From contig JALLLT010000002.1 of assembly GCA_025266875.1 (NCBI GenBank), positions 1,488,001-1,552,000 of the forward strand: DNA of 64,000 bases, written 5' to 3'. The notes under the pieces were generated by a model that saw only the letters and a list, made by a program, of their open reading frames with translations, searched no databases and was not told the origin of the DNA. The stretch comes from Fennellomyces sp. T-0311. Lineage: Eukaryota > Mucoromycota > Mucoromycetes > Mucorales > Lichtheimiaceae. How positions within the stretch are numbered: position 1 is the stretch's first letter; every line of letters begins with the position of its first letter. Shown here piece after piece: positions 1 to 13,100 of this stretch. Both the position numbers and the translations under genes were made by a program.

Positions 1-92
1 TATTGTATAGCACGTTGTAAGTTACAGAAGTAAATGGTTTCTTATTCGCATCTAATACATTATGTCATTCTAGTGGTGACGGTACTGGGACC

Positions 93-1330
93 ATGAATCT
101 GGAATTGGACAGGTTCCCGGAACGATACCGATCAAATATTTCAACAACACTCAAGTTCCTCAAGTTTGATTATGCTGTTACGCATGAAGAAGCAACAGTC
201 CTTACGCGTGTATCCCATTGCTCAAACGACACTAGACTGAAAAAACTAAAAGCCGGCTTGTTTGCCATGAATGAGGAAGACGTAACGTCCGGCGTAGAGT
301 ATATTTGTTGAGCCATTTACAATATGTAAACACACCAAATGTCTAGGGAATAGTAGCAGGGTGCTGATTGTTCTTAGATTGCGGCTGTGGGCTTCCAAGA
401 AACTGTTATACAATAACGGGGAAGACTGATGGCGCATACATGTGTACGACCAAATTTTTGACATGGCATTTTGAACCTGGACGGGTTCGATGTGGAAACG
501 GTGTGGTATCCTGCCGATGTGATTATGTTGGTAAAAGAGACTAATCTATTAAACAGGTCAGAAGTCAACGCATCCGTTGTGAACGAATACAGTATGATCA
601 ACAGAGAAACGACACAATGCAAACTGGAATTTAAGCTTATTGATTTGAACGGAAGAAACGCAGACGTATTGCTTAGCGAAGGCAAGCCCAGCGCCTGCCC
701 GCCCAAAGCCATTTGGGGGACTGAGGAGAAGAACAGGAAGATCAGGGTTCTGAATATCAATACCATTGCACGAAGGCTTCGCCATCCGTCGCTTATTCAG
801 CATTTTGAGGCACTGGCTGCGTTATGGCAAGGCAGCAAGTTAGTGATCGCGGGAACACGCTGTTGTAAAAGGGAATTGTTTGTGTAAACGAAATTTTATG
901 TGAAACAGAGGAGAAATAGAAAAGGTGAGTTAACCAAATACAGGTGTAAGTTCCTGACTCGGGCTTTGACAAAGTATGACCACGCTTCTTGGGGTCAAGT
1001 TAACTGCTTTATTTCGTTCGATACAACTAACCAAAACATTAGGAGCGCGTGCTGCTTACACCGAAAAAAGTCGAAACGCTGAACTGTGAAGTATTTCAAT
1101 TGGCCGTTATGGACGATTTACGTCCCCACTTGCGCTTGGTGGCAGGGATGATTCTGACGAGATTGATGGGGAGACAATACGGTATCTTGCTTCAAAACTG
1201 CCTATCACCAAATATCTCGCGGATCTGGGCAAAGCAGTGGATGATATGTCGTATGGACCAGACGTAATTTTGTCGCAACGGTTTACAACCATTTTCAAAC
1301 CACAAGCCGTTTATCGGTTGATATAAGCAC
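93..1330 (+). pseudogene. Unrecognised gene, apparently fragmented
   Basis: I do not recognise this protein. Three protein-like stretches lie in order on the plus strand. The first (93-300) is charged and starts MNLELDRFPERY. The second (471-887) has a typical soluble-protein composition and contains IRVLNINTIARRLRHPS. The third (about 1040-1330) begins behind an intron-like acceptor (branch-like actaac, then attag at about 1041) and ends YRLI-stop. A GT-starting spacer at about 300-465 could be an intron between the first two. Within the third piece the natural-looking frame changes at about 1135-1145, where GRDDSDEIDGETIRYLASK is read out of frame with the upstream part, and no GT-AG pair repairs it. 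I read this as a decaying gene; a mispredicted intron or sequencing error is the alternative. Confidence 0.35.
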
Positions 1331-1362
1331 AACAAGCACCCAAATCAAAAATCATCGTAGAT

Positions 1363-1647
1363 ATGCCTGGTATTAACAAAGATGGAATGGACACTAAAGT
1401 GAATACATCATCCATCATAATATCCGCCCACCCATGCGATACAGACGGTAGTCATGTGGCGGTTCTGCAAGAGCGGGTGATGGGAGAATATAACATGCCC
1501 ATCGAGTTGCCCCACTTAACCAATTCGGATTCTGTCGATGCTATACGAATGGAGTACTTTGATCGCTGTACTCAAAAGATCTCAAGAAGAAATTCCGCGA
1601 AAAATATCATTGTAACACATAACAAAGTAGCAGCTAAAGCGAAGTAG
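1363..1647 (+). CDS. Hypothetical ORF, possible last fragment of the upstream gene
   Basis: A 94-codon open frame begins MPGINKDGMDTK and ends in a basic tail (KVAAKAK). Protein-like reading also continues for a few codons upstream of the ATG (SKIIVDMPGIN), so the ATG may not be a true start. It lies about 30 bp behind the preceding fragments on the same strand and could be a further exon of that gene. No domain was recognised. Confidence 0.22.
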   Translation: MPGINKDGMDTKVNTSSIIISAHPCDTDGSHVAVLQERVMGEYNMPIELPHLTNSDSVDAIRMEYFDRCTQKISRRNSAKNIIVTHNKVAAKAK

Positions 1648-4150
1648 TGAAATAATATTTTGAGCTTTAAATATATACGTATGGTACCACATAATATTGC
1701 AGCGTGGCTGAATCATGCAACTACAGCTTGTTGACGATCTTCAAGCGATTTTTATGTCAAAGAATTTTCTGGACCGACTGAAAGGAAGGCACAGCTGTTG
1801 TGACACATCTTTCCAGGAAGCGTGGCGCTCGGACACCGCGTGTACCCCTCCCCCCCCCAACCGTATTGCATGAGCAGTTCGGACCTTCATATGTGATCTG
1901 ACTAACCCTACATTTAATTTTAAGAATAGCCGTTTTTCCTTATCCCTGTTTGATGTTGTGGCTGTGCGTGGAATAAAACCATGGAAATTTGGTTGTGCGT
2001 AGTATCGCTTGGCTTGAGTACGTGGTAAACGAAGCGGTAACGTTCGCTTACAGAGAGTATGTCAGGAAGCAGATGTCAACAAAAGTAAATATTTGACCTT
2101 GTGATGATCTGAATTTGACATCGGTTTAAAGGTGAATTGGATTTAAGCATTAAATAATACATTTTCAACGTCTTGCTTTTCCATTTGTACTCCAGCTCTT
2201 TTGGAGAGGAATGTATGTACCTTCCCCCTTGTTAGTATTGTACATCGACAATACTAACAATGATAAAAAGCAGCTTTTTTTTTTAAGAAGAATGATACAT
2301 TTTTTTCTAAGTTTTCATTGAAAGAGCAGTATCTTGTCGCGCTCTTTTAAAGTTTAAAACGCTATGAAGCAGTATCAGTTATAGAGTTAAGCATGTAGTT
2401 GTTTTATCTATTTTTTTTATCTCATCCAATTATTATTAGTGAGCCCTGTTCAATTGAATCAACTCAAACCCTATCTATAGTAGCAAAAGATAGATATATT
2501 TATGATCAACCATTTAGTCATACCACTTATTCTAGTTGAGCGGGGGAACTGTTAACAATGCAAAATGAGCAAATAAGAGATTGGAGCACGTTCCACTTTT
2601 CACGTCAAGGCTTACTGATGCAATTGCATTATTTCTTGTAACCACAATACTTCCACTATTCTGGGTTTTCTGTAACATATAACGGGAAACGCAGCGAATG
2701 TTTTCCGAGAGAGCGGCAACATGAAGATATCCTCTTTACACACTCGTTTGCGTTTGAAAGATGGAAGTCTTAATCGTGATACAGCGTTGCAAAGTTAGAT
2801 GTGAGTTAAAGCAGGTATTACGCGTTCGGAGAATCATTGTACTAAGCTATGGGGTAGTAGTAAAGTCGGATGTTATGGAATGAACGAATAAGTATTCGTG
2901 TTCCCGTACCTTGAGAATTATTATTAGTCTTTTCTGGTCAAGGGGTTCCATCATCGCGGAGTCTGGATGATGGCGGTTGGATGGTTCAAGTTCGGGTGAC
3001 ATTTCTTATCGTGCTCATGTTACAAGCAAACTCCTCTTTAATGTTGTACATTGGCGCACGTGAGCGATCTTGAACGATTTGGTAACCTCGGAATCACAGA
3101 GGCTCAAACTAACATATATGTTCTATTTATTCGATATTAGTGATCCCGGTAAATTAAAGAAGTGGATATCCCCGATTTCCAGGTGATTTGTTCGAAAACA
3201 AAGCTGGAAGTTAAGTCCTGAGTTTCGATAAGTGCTAATTGACAGCAATCCCCTCAAACTTCGTCGTTTTTTTAATATTATTTGCTTAGAATGTCAGTTT
3301 ATACTTTCTAGGAAAGCTTGCCACCACCAAGTGCTGGTCTGACTGCATTGCGGAAATACGAGTTTTAACACCGAAAGGAAATAGGGAAGCGAAGAGGCTG
3401 AGTGTCACTCTGTCAATGATTTAACTCCGTACGAGGACACCCAGCAAGCAGCGTGACGCTTTTAATCAGGTTAGGAGACGGATTTAGTCAAGATGAGATA
3501 TTGATGCAATGTGGCAAGAGAGGAAGAAGGTATAGCCTCAAAGTTAAGGACTATCTCCGGGGTTACTATGTTAATTAGTAAAGTCGAGCATAATTAACGT
3601 TCAGGATCATCAAAGTTTGAAGCCTCCTTACGATACCATGACACGCAGGTACAGTGAGCGGCTTCAATATCTACCTTGTTCGATGCTGGTCGAGCCACTC
3701 ATCTGGATAGGCTAATTAACACTTTGTACGAGTATAACTATGGTTTGTGTGATTTGTCCGCCCAAACCATATTGGGGAATCATGTGAGCCAAACCATTTA
3801 TGTTGACAGTTATACGACATATTGCATGGTTGTCAGCGATGTTAATCGTATGACAGTTTAACAATATCCATAGCAATAAATGGTTGTAAAGCGCACAAAT
3901 AATTAACAACAGTAAACGCAGCTCATGCCAAGCGTATAGTTAGGATATTTTCACTCGACGCGACTGCTATTTTTAATGCATTTTCATAATTTCTCCCCAC
4001 TGCTGAGTTTTTTGGATGGATGGGGGAAATAGTGTGGCCAACGTGTTTGAAGGCAGCACAAAGGCATTTGGTGTCACCGCAACCGATGTGATCCGAATAC
4101 AATGCCCTGCCTCAGCACTCCTATCTGCACTGTTCTTTTTCTTTCACATT
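1648..4150. other. Gene-free interval upstream of the first seven-helix gene
   Basis: AT-rich DNA with short homopolymer runs, including a C run near 1848 and T runs near 2275 and 2410. I see no convincing coding frame, RNA gene or repeat. A short frame at 3676-3861 has no supporting features. The last few hundred bases presumably hold the promoter of the gene starting at 4151. Confidence 0.5.
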
Positions 4151-5690
4151 ATGGACGGATTGTCTACATTAGCAAGACAATGCGTTGGCGACGTGTGCCA
4201 TTGCGACTGGCGAATCGAAGTTAACAATTGCGCCGAAAGCGCGGGCCTGTATTACATCAGTGTCATTAACATTGCCATCGCGGGCTTCGGTGGTCTTTTA
4301 GGTTCGTGTTCGGTTCATTTCGACAATTGTGTTCTCACTGACATAAAATGATATATAGCCTTCGTTTTACTTTGCTACCGCCTCGGTTACCAAGGTCACA
4401 CATTATGGAACACTGGTCCTATGAACGGCGCCATCCTCAAGCCAAAGCCTGTCGATAGCATGCTTCTGTTTTTCGTTATTCACAGCGTTCGTAAGTGAAT
4501 ATATATTTAATTTCCCTGACGTCTGGAATCACTAAAATTAAACGGGTCCCGTTCCTCCATAGTCCACTTATTGCAAAGCCTATTCCTCATGTTTGACATC
4601 GTCAAAAGCTATGCTTTCCGATCATGTAAGCTGCTACACTTCTCCTTTGCTTGACCAACACTAATTCCTCTCGCCTACAGTCTTCTTTGAGTTTGGTTTT
4701 GAGTTTGCCTACGGAGCAGTAACAGTTTATCTGATCGGCATAGCACAGACAATCTCTCAGGTTAGTTTCTGCAAACGATTGTCGATATCTCTTGTCTCAC
4801 ATTGATGAAATTAATTTGATAGAGTCGTAACGTCTCTGGTTGGCTGCCATCCCCACGTGTCGTCGATGTCTTTGGTGCCATTTTCTTATTTTCACCCTTT
4901 TTGATCAACACCTGGTTTTCTATCTCGGCTGGCATTTTGGCTGAGTCGCAGGTACAAACCGCACGAATCCTAGCACGCGTACATTATGCAGCCTGGACCG
5001 TGGAGTGTGGTGGTCTCGGTGCTGCCGTCCTGTACGCAGGCATACGCCTCGTCCGCATCCTCAAGGGACACCACAACAACTTTAAACGTCGGGGACACTA
5101 TGCAGCCGTTCAATCTGGCATCTTCAAAATCCAACTCATCGTTGCCGCGTATGTTCTCGCTGTATGGGGATTCGCGCTTATTTGCCTGTTTTACTTCACG
5201 CTACGGGAAGAGATAATCAATAATGTCGTTGGAAGTCTCTTCATGGCTACCTTGTGGTGGAATCTTGCAGGAGTAACCATCATCTTTGCGCAGGTGGTCG
5301 TTGTAATCAGGTGCGCACTGTCCTTGCTTTTACCATGCAATTGCTTACTGACTCTAACATTTTTGTAGTCCCAAACTCACCGCCAATGCTGCTCTGCGAT
5401 CAAAATCTACTGGAAACTCGACTGACGAGAATAATAGCGGGACTGTCGAGCAAACAAACAATGGATCGACATTCGGGGCAAACACTAATAACACGTTCCT
5501 GGATGAAAGCGAAACCGGGGTCGGCTCCTTGAAAGGCGATACCGCAAGCAAACAATGGGTGATACAGGAGCGCCAATGGCAAGGGCCTAATCCCTTAAAC
5601 CCTCCCTCCTATATGCAAAACAAAGCCAAACAGCGCGATCCAGAGACTGGTTTCTCTCATTATGAAATGTCTTCCTATTATAAGGCATAA
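4151..5690 (+). CDS. Seven-transmembrane receptor-like protein, copy A
   Basis: Six exons (4151-4301, 4359-4490, 4563-4625, 4681-4760, 4823-5310, 5369-5690) join in phase into 411 residues. The N-terminus is short, Cys-rich and probably extracellular (QCVGDVCHCDW, then another Cys). Seven hydrophobic spans follow at roughly residues 33-60, 80-105, 112-140, 150-178, 190-217, 240-265 and 275-303. The loop between spans 5 and 6 is basic (RILKGHHNNFKRRGHY). A Ser/Asn-rich tail of about 100 residues follows. This fits N-out, C-in GPCR-like topology, but I do not recognise the family and no ligand or G-protein coupling is claimed. Copy B at 24448 has the same exon phases and aligning motifs, which supports the splicing. 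The frame is open upstream to 4016, so a longer N-terminus is possible; the chosen ATG aligns with copy B. Confidence 0.8.
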
Positions 5691-6287
5691 TGATATGATA
5701 GAGGCGCTTTATTCCATTTTCTATCTAAATAATATCATTAGTAGTATTTCTTTCAGTACAATTTCTTTTTTAGTTAATACATGGGTTACTCAGGAACGGT
5801 CTGAATTTCTACAAAGACAGGCCCTCCTTAATACGTTAAATACCAGTATGCACCGAATCGCAGTGCGCAGCCACGTACGCGGATCTACTTTTTCGCATGG
5901 ACTCATGATGGACAATCATGATGTAGGGAACAGACAAATCTCAAAATCCCTCCTAACTATAATCCTATCAGTAAAGCCTAAATTGCCCCCTTGCCCAACC
6001 GCGATAGTTTTTTGTTTGTGATGCAAAATGATGTCAATCTTTAAATAAGGAAATGCAAGCGAACAAGGTTCAGCAAATGAAGAAACAGCATTCTTTTTTA
6101 TACGGTCAACATGAAAAGCAGTATATATTAAATGTTGAAACCTGGAGAACGATTCCCAGGTTGATGACGTTGAGATGAATTCAATGTTTCTGTGCAAGGG
6201 AATGGAAAACTTTCGAAAGGTTCGGGAATAGCAGGTTTTTCGGTGGTATCTATAGAGGAGGAAGACAGCGCTGTTGTGGTGCGTGGG
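5691..6287. other. Convergent intergenic region
   Basis: About 0.6 kb between the stops of the seven-helix gene (+) and the KH-protein gene (-). It is AT-rich and should hold both 3' UTRs. No coding frame was found that could be supported. Confidence 0.5.
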
Positions 6288-9200
6288 TCAGATCATACAG
6301 ATTTGCTCCTCGATGGGGAATTTACCAGCATTGGTAGTCTTCTCGATCTTTCGGTAATGCAGCTGGCTAGCTTGCGCGTAAGGCAGCGTGGACGACGGCG
6401 GCGGGGTGGGCAGCTGCTGGTGGTGGGATGACCAGCTAGACGCGCTGGGCCCGTTGAACATCCTGTCTCCAGTCGAATTGGGAGGTGTAGGGATGTTGTT
6501 GCCGTTTACCAAGTATGAATTAGAGAATAGCTCTCTCCCAAAAAGAATGTCAGGCATGGATTGGTGGTAGCCGGGGCGATGACTCTGTCCTGACAGTGTC
6601 GTCGCTGAGAATGAGGTATACGGTCTTGGCGGCGAGACAAATCGCCTGGTATCTGATGGCATGGCAGTTCCAGAATGGTGATCATGGTTGTTGTTAGCCA
6701 GAGGTGTGTATTTGGTATGGTTTCCTTGATGGCTTCGCGGGGAATACGACTAGAGGGAGTGTTCGTTTAGGTGAAATGGAATTAATAAATACGTGACATG
6801 ACGTACAATACTGGCCTGCAGTCTAGGCGAAGCCCAAATACTTTTGCCGGACATGGAAGCAGGGAGTACTGCAGCAGAAGATTGTCGGCGGGTATCAGTG
6901 ATGGATCTGTCAAGAGGATGAACGTTTCCGTTTTCTCTTGTACCGTGCAATGGCGAACTCGGCATCTGCTCGAAAATGGCCCTGAGAGGATCTTCTTTAA
7001 GAGAGAGTTGCGAATCGCCTGGCTTGTTTCTCTTCCCTTCCGGGAAAACCGACCATGATGAGCCGTCGAAGGCTGGGAAAGAGGTCGGTGCGTCAAATAT
7101 GCTGTAATCATAGTGCTTCTTGATATCATCAGTAGCAGCAGGACTCGGTGATGGAATCGATGCCAATGCTTCCTGGTCGATATTCAAGCACGAGTCGCCG
7201 GATGCTGGTGAGATCAGACCTGGAGACATATCCTCGGGTTTGGATAGCTCTGATTCACATTGGATACCATGCTCCTTGAAAAATGCCACCAGCAAGTCGC
7301 TAGCCGGGACAACGTTGTGCTCCTGCGGTTGCAGATAGCAAAGTCGAAACACTTGCGGATTGCTGGATCGGTATGGCGTTGCCCAATGAACGCTTGGCGG
7401 CATGGAAACAGTGTTGTCGCCATCGCTGGGCACCATTACTTTGACAGCCGTTTCGCGCTGCACTTTATCTATGAGCTTTTTAACAAGACCAGCCTTTGTT
7501 GTTAACAGTGCTTGCAAGGCATCCGATGCCGGGACTGCAACGTGCGATTCTCTCTCGACGATGGAGTTGAGTAGCTGTAAGGTTGTTGCAATATGTGAGG
7601 CTGGACCGACCACTGTCACTTCATCCGTACCGATCCGCTCAGGCCACCACACGCGAGTGTTATGTAAGCGGCCAGTTTCACGTATTTCGGAGCAGTGGTT
7701 GGTGGAAATATCGCGATGGAGATGGGACGGTATCCGTATGACGTTGGCAACAAAGTCACGATCTTTCTGAAAAGTGACGAATTCCATCACTGCCGTCTTC
7801 AGATTATCGAGATTGGCCCGATTTTTAGTGGGCGTTCGTGCCACCACGTTGTGCTCGTTCTCAAAATAACCGCCAAGTGACGTAAACTCTTCTGCACCGG
7901 AGAACTTGACATAGACACCAAAGCGCTTCATGACTCGTTGGATGTTTTTGCCTGCGACGCCAATAATTCGTCGATGGTATATTTCCGGCACAAAGAACGA
8001 CGTTTCAGCTGGAAGCTCGTCTTGGAGCATGGCGAGTCCTTCCAATGCTTTGTCGGTATCGTCGCTTTCGATGGTAATTACAAAGTTGTACTCGTTGAAC
8101 GCCAAGAATTTGATCCGCACGGCGCATGTTTTCATTATCTTGTTGACTTTGCCGTTCTTTTTTCCGCTTAAAAACTCGCGTTGATCCGCTGCAAGCTCGA
8201 CTGCGAACACGCTGAGACTATGATGTAACTACATTGCCCTTTCAGCTCATGCTGGCATTGATGTCATCCAACGTACTTTAAGTGCAGGTATGCCTGACAG
8301 AATGCGGTATGCGTTATGCACAGCCTGTTCAGTACCGAAGGCTTCGAATCGACCAGTATCGTTTCGGTAACTCAGCTCAGCACCTGATGCTTGCGAAATT
8401 TTGCCAACGAGCTGCGCCAGAGCTTCTGGTGAGCTGGACAACTGGAGATAATCGTCTGGACTGGGGCTGCCATCTGCTTTGGGTTTGGCGCTGAACGAAA
8501 CCTCGTAGATCTTATATGCCTACAATAAGTGCGCGTCAGGTATGTGCCCGTCTGATAGATCGAGGATCAAAGAATCAAGGTGGTTACCAGGTGATTAAGT
8601 GATCGCAACGTTCGTTCAGCGTTGATTCTATTTTCCGCATACGCCGTTACTGTATTACTGCCAGAACCTAGAGCGGGAAAGGCGATGAACGATCCTATCG
8701 CTAGATGTTAGTAATTCCAGATTGAGAATTCACGGGGCCTTTCGTCGCTCATACCGTTGTCCCTCGATATCTTGCGCAGCTGGTCCTGTTCATGCAGCAG
8801 AATCCAGTCTAGTTTTCGCGGATGCATGGTGGATTGCTTGTGGTACAGCGATTTTGTCTGCAAAAGGCAAAGGTTACGGAGGCATTCGTGGGTCTCAGGT
8901 GAGCGCTTTTTTACCTTTCGCAGCAGCAGTTTGTTGATCATATCTTTGGCGCGGACTATCCCATTCGTTTCTCCAGTCAGGTGGATCGTACCGGATCGCT
9001 CACCCACGGGTGTGGCCATGTGCTGAGTGCACCCGATCTTGGTGAACGCGGATTGGAGGTAGATGTTGGTGGCGGTGTCTTCCATGATGGACTGGAGGAT
9101 GTTATGCTTGCGTCCGGCGATGATGTTGTGCAGGTAGTAGGGTATAGTAAGCGTGTCCGTGCGCAGGCCAGTCTGCGGAAAGCATAAAGAAAGCAAGAAA

Positions 9201-9792
9201 TAATACCATGGTTACACAACATCTTGTTTTCGCCCCCACCGATAAAAACAGTTCTTTGTTTACCATTTGATCTAGCAGCACCAGGATCCGCGTGCGCGCG
9301 GTCTCCGTGGCATCGAAGGCGCCATACACATGGATGTCGGGTTCGGGCGAGTCGGCAATGACAATGTTGCATTGGGTGTCGTGCGCAATGTCGCCTAAGC
9401 CCTGGGCGAGGATGTGTCGCTTGCCAGCTGCATAGATACAGTCAGGGTTGAAGGACTTGATGGTCAGCTTAGACTGGAGCATATTGTTAGGCATGGTCTG
9501 GTTCTAAATTGTCATTATTGTTCCGAGGTGCAAGCCATACCTGTACTGGGCTCTGTCGTAGGAGCTCGCCCCGTGCAGCGAGCACGGCCGTGGGTGGGCC
9601 GCTGACGACCACGTTGAGGAACAGCTTATTGGGTATACTGGGCAGGCTGACGTTCGTCATTTGCACATCGTGGAGGTGGGAGTGGCGCGCCATGAAGCGA
9701 TCTCGCAAGGCGGCAATGGACGTTGGATCGCTGAGGGCGGTGTGGCCTTCGGGTACAGCCAGACACAGCGAATAGGCCATATACGCAGCCAT
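6288..9792 (-). CDS. Multi-KH-domain RNA-binding protein
   Basis: Eight exons on the minus strand (9792-9541, 9497-9264, 9172-8915, 8857-8755, 8700-8588, 8519-8277, 8228-6807, 6749-6288) join in phase to 1028 residues. Several KH-type units can be seen. The clearest has a canonical GxxG loop in RRIIGVAGKNIQRVMKRFG; others have diverged loops (AGKRHIL, AGRKHNI). The C-terminal third is low-complexity, rich in Ser, Pro, His and Asn. The layout resembles fungal or animal multi-KH regulators of the Bicaudal-C/Khd4 kind, which bind mRNA and affect stability or translation; exact orthology is not certain. The first ATG in frame is at 9792, but the frame stays open about 100 nt upstream, so a missed first exon is possible. 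It shares a 334-bp intergenic region with the divergent EPG5 gene. Confidence 0.75.
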
Positions 9793-10126
9793 GGTTTCGC
9801 GTTGACAGGCAGTAATAAAGTAGCGGTTGGAGCGGTGGAGGGTATTTTCCGCAGACCGGAAAGAAAGGAACAGGAAGAGCAGGCTGAGCAAACCGTATTA
9901 TACTTTCCGTTTATTGTTTTTTTTAGAAAATGACTTGTGTGCGACCATCCCACCGCAACACAGCATGTACATACTTCCCTTTTCATCCGGCGGGATTTTT
10001 TTGCTTCTCTCTCTCTCTCTCTCTCTCTGCCACAGCAGCATTGCAACCCCGTGACGCATTATTAAAGCAGGAGGAGCCCAACCGTCCACGTCTCGTTCCT
10101 CGTTTCCGAGCCCCTTCCCGGATGAT
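9793..10126. promoter_or_regulatory. Shared promoter region between KH-protein and EPG5 genes
   Basis: This interval separates the two divergent start codons and must carry both 5' UTRs and promoters. It contains a pyrimidine-rich stretch on the plus strand with a perfect (CT)11 run. No classical TATA box stands out. The function is inferred from position only. Confidence 0.45.
10007..10028. repeat. (CT)11 microsatellite
   Basis: An uninterrupted CT dinucleotide run of 22 nt lies about 100 nt upstream of the EPG5 start codon. Such tracts are common in fungal promoters and can be length-polymorphic. Confidence 0.9.
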
Positions 10127-13100
10127 ATGCAAGGTATGTGCCGCTTATGCACCGCCCATCGCTGAATCCTCATCCGCATTCCAGCAAACAGACGATCTTT
10201 CTTCCAGTCCAAAAGAGGTACTGCCCATCAGCTTGCCCGGCTGTACCTTGCTTGCCACCAACCGTAACTTACTTTTCCTTTTTAAGTGCGCTTCTTCGCC
10301 TCCAAGTATGCGAAAAGCACTTCCTCCTCCGTGTCCTCCTCGATCAAGGACGACGACACCCTGTCCGAATCGCGCAACATCGACGGCGTGATTAGCAACT
10401 TTAGCAGCGCAGAAGGCGACCCCAGCCTGACGAGTGTACTGTCACAGTACCAAGCACACCTGAACCAGGTGCGCGAGATCCTGCTGCAGGCCCACGAGAT
10501 CCACGACACTGAGGAGAATCTAATCAATAACGTCTGGCAACTCGAGCCGGTTGCCATGACACTGAATGGCAAATGCGGCGACGGCACCGAGATCACACAT
10601 GAATACAAAGGTCAGCAAGCGGTTTATCAGAGCTCAGAAAGCGCTCGACTGAAGCAGATTCTTCAAAAGTATCGAGGCGATATCAGCACTGCATTGTATC
10701 GACGTCTCTTTGAAGCGAAGATGGCACGGATCACCACGCAGGCATATATAGATGACACGCTATGGTCCCTGCAGAGTCGACCCCGTCTGCGCGGTCAAGT
10801 GCAAGCTGCAGACACCAACGCAGACTTGGTCGTAATCAGACGCTTGCTCCATTCGCTCTTTGCTGCAGAACGTCTGTACAGCTCATCGGTGCCCACCCAC
10901 GACGATATCGAGTCGGAAGAAGTCTCTGCGTTCATTAAGGATGTGCGAACATGGGTAATGCACGTATCTGCAGCGTATCTGCGACTCGCCCCGCTACACG
11001 ATCGAAAAATTTTGCTGTTACACTTGTTGCAGTCTGCAGGAACAACACAATGGGCCGTATCGTTGATCCAGTATGTCTATCGAGCCGAAGAGCATCCATG
11101 GGCAACGTTTATGGACGAGTATATTGTCGTGCTATATGTTCTTTTCGATCATTCCCTCCATCGGCAGGCACCACAGTGGAATGAAGACGATTTTCTTGCA
11201 GCACTGGATCAACTCAGCATTGTCCACGTGTTCGATGCCCTGGCGAGTGCGGTTCTACGCCAGCATAGTGGGAAACGCGAGATACAAAGTCTATTTGCCT
11301 TTGCCGATCAGTTGATCACGGTTCTCAATATCGGCATCCGTACGTTCGCAGATCAGCAATACGCCAATGCCATGAAGCGACTGGCGCAAGTGATGAGCAA
11401 GATCGCCCAAGTGTTGACACATCGAGTGTGTGCCAGGGACCAATTCAAGGGGGAAGGACAGCAGTATCTCGACGAATTTCTGTTCAGAGTGGTGGATGGC
11501 TACCTGCAAATCCAAGAGGCCAAGGTGTGGCATTTTATCCCTGCGTTACCGTTCCATGCCGTGTCTATCCAAGCGCTGTGGAAGATTGCACTCCTGTTGT
11601 TGGACATTGAGGACTGCGCCGAGCCACAAGACCTGCAGCATTCACTGGACAACCTGCCAGATATTTCAAAGATCCTTACATTCCTTGCAGAAAATCAGAT
11701 CCAAGGCGTGTTTCTCCTGGGCTGCTTATCCAACGTGATCACAAGCATCCCGGTGGCGGCGGATCACAGCCAAGACAAGGATCGAGAGCTTGCTGCCTGC
11801 TTGATTGCGATTGTTGCGTACACACTGTTCACCACAGCTTTCGTTGACGACAATCTTCGCGCAATATATTACAAAGATGTCAGAGACAGCTTCGGCTCGA
11901 TCTGCACTTTTCAACCATTCACAATGTCTCTGCTGCTCCGTTGGACAGTGGCTCACTTTGATACGATGGAAGGCATGGCTGTCTACCTGTTTCGTTCATT
12001 GCCTCTTCAGCGATGGAAAGTGCTTCAAAGCGATCTTGTTCTCTTGCATGAGTTGCTTGCTGAGGGCGCCGTTGGAAGTGTCAAAGCAACGTTTGCGCGC
12101 TACGTGATCGAACATCTGAATTACGGATACGACGAAAGGGAAGACCCAACGGTATCCAGCTCGCAACCCTGGCACCTTCGAAAGATGCCGTTCTTGCCGT
12201 ATGCAATACACGAAGAGCTCGCCTTCATGCTACTGGATGTTTTGCAACTACAAAACCCGTTGCCTGATTCTGACAAAAATGCACCGCTCATTCAGGCGGT
12301 AGGAGCCTCTGTGTCAACCTATTTGCCAGCCAAGACACAAAAGCTGCTATCCAACGCAGCTGCACGAATGACTGCATCCAATAGCACGACTACCGAGGCG
12401 CACAATACCATTGCAGAGTGGTCATGGAAGATTGCACTACAACTGAAGCTGTATGATTGTGGTTTGTCGGAGCGTGCGACAGAAGTCGAAAAGTCGATCA
12501 GTGGACCGTTTCTCAAGGATATGTTGCATGGTCACACCGATGCCACAGCGTCACACGGAGCACTGGTGGTGTATACTTCGTTCTTGCTCTCTGCAACAAG
12601 TCGCCATTTCCTTCGTTTCGAAAGTGGGAACGGGTGGGACAAGCTGCTACTGATCATGCGCCGCGGTCGACCGGAAGCTGCCGTCCAGATACTGTCAGAT
12701 ATCATCCCAACCTTTGTCTACATGCACGGCGATGACTTTTTCAACGATGAGAACGTGTTCAATTTCTTGCGGCAAATGGTGGATTTCAAAGCCGATCCCA
12801 TGCTTGTTCACTCAGTTGCCACCTGGCACCATAGCACCAAATCGTCCAATGACACCCTATTTTCGACTGATATGAGTGGCATTGGATTGATGATAGGTTC
12901 ACATGTCTGGCACGGTATCTTTATCGATTCTGTCGATGAAATAGCTGGAGGCGGCTTTTCGTACGGGGACCTTATCCTTCACTCGTGGATGAAAACGGTC
13001 TTTAGAAAGAAGGATTGGATGTGGAGCGACCACTATGTCGCTGTGATGGATTGCATTTGCAAGATCGCGTTTTGCTTGAAGCGTCACAAACTTGTCCGGT

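Noticed and set aside
3676..3861. 61-codon frame upstream of the first seven-helix gene
   Set aside because: AT-rich, no motif, and it overlaps an equally long antisense frame.
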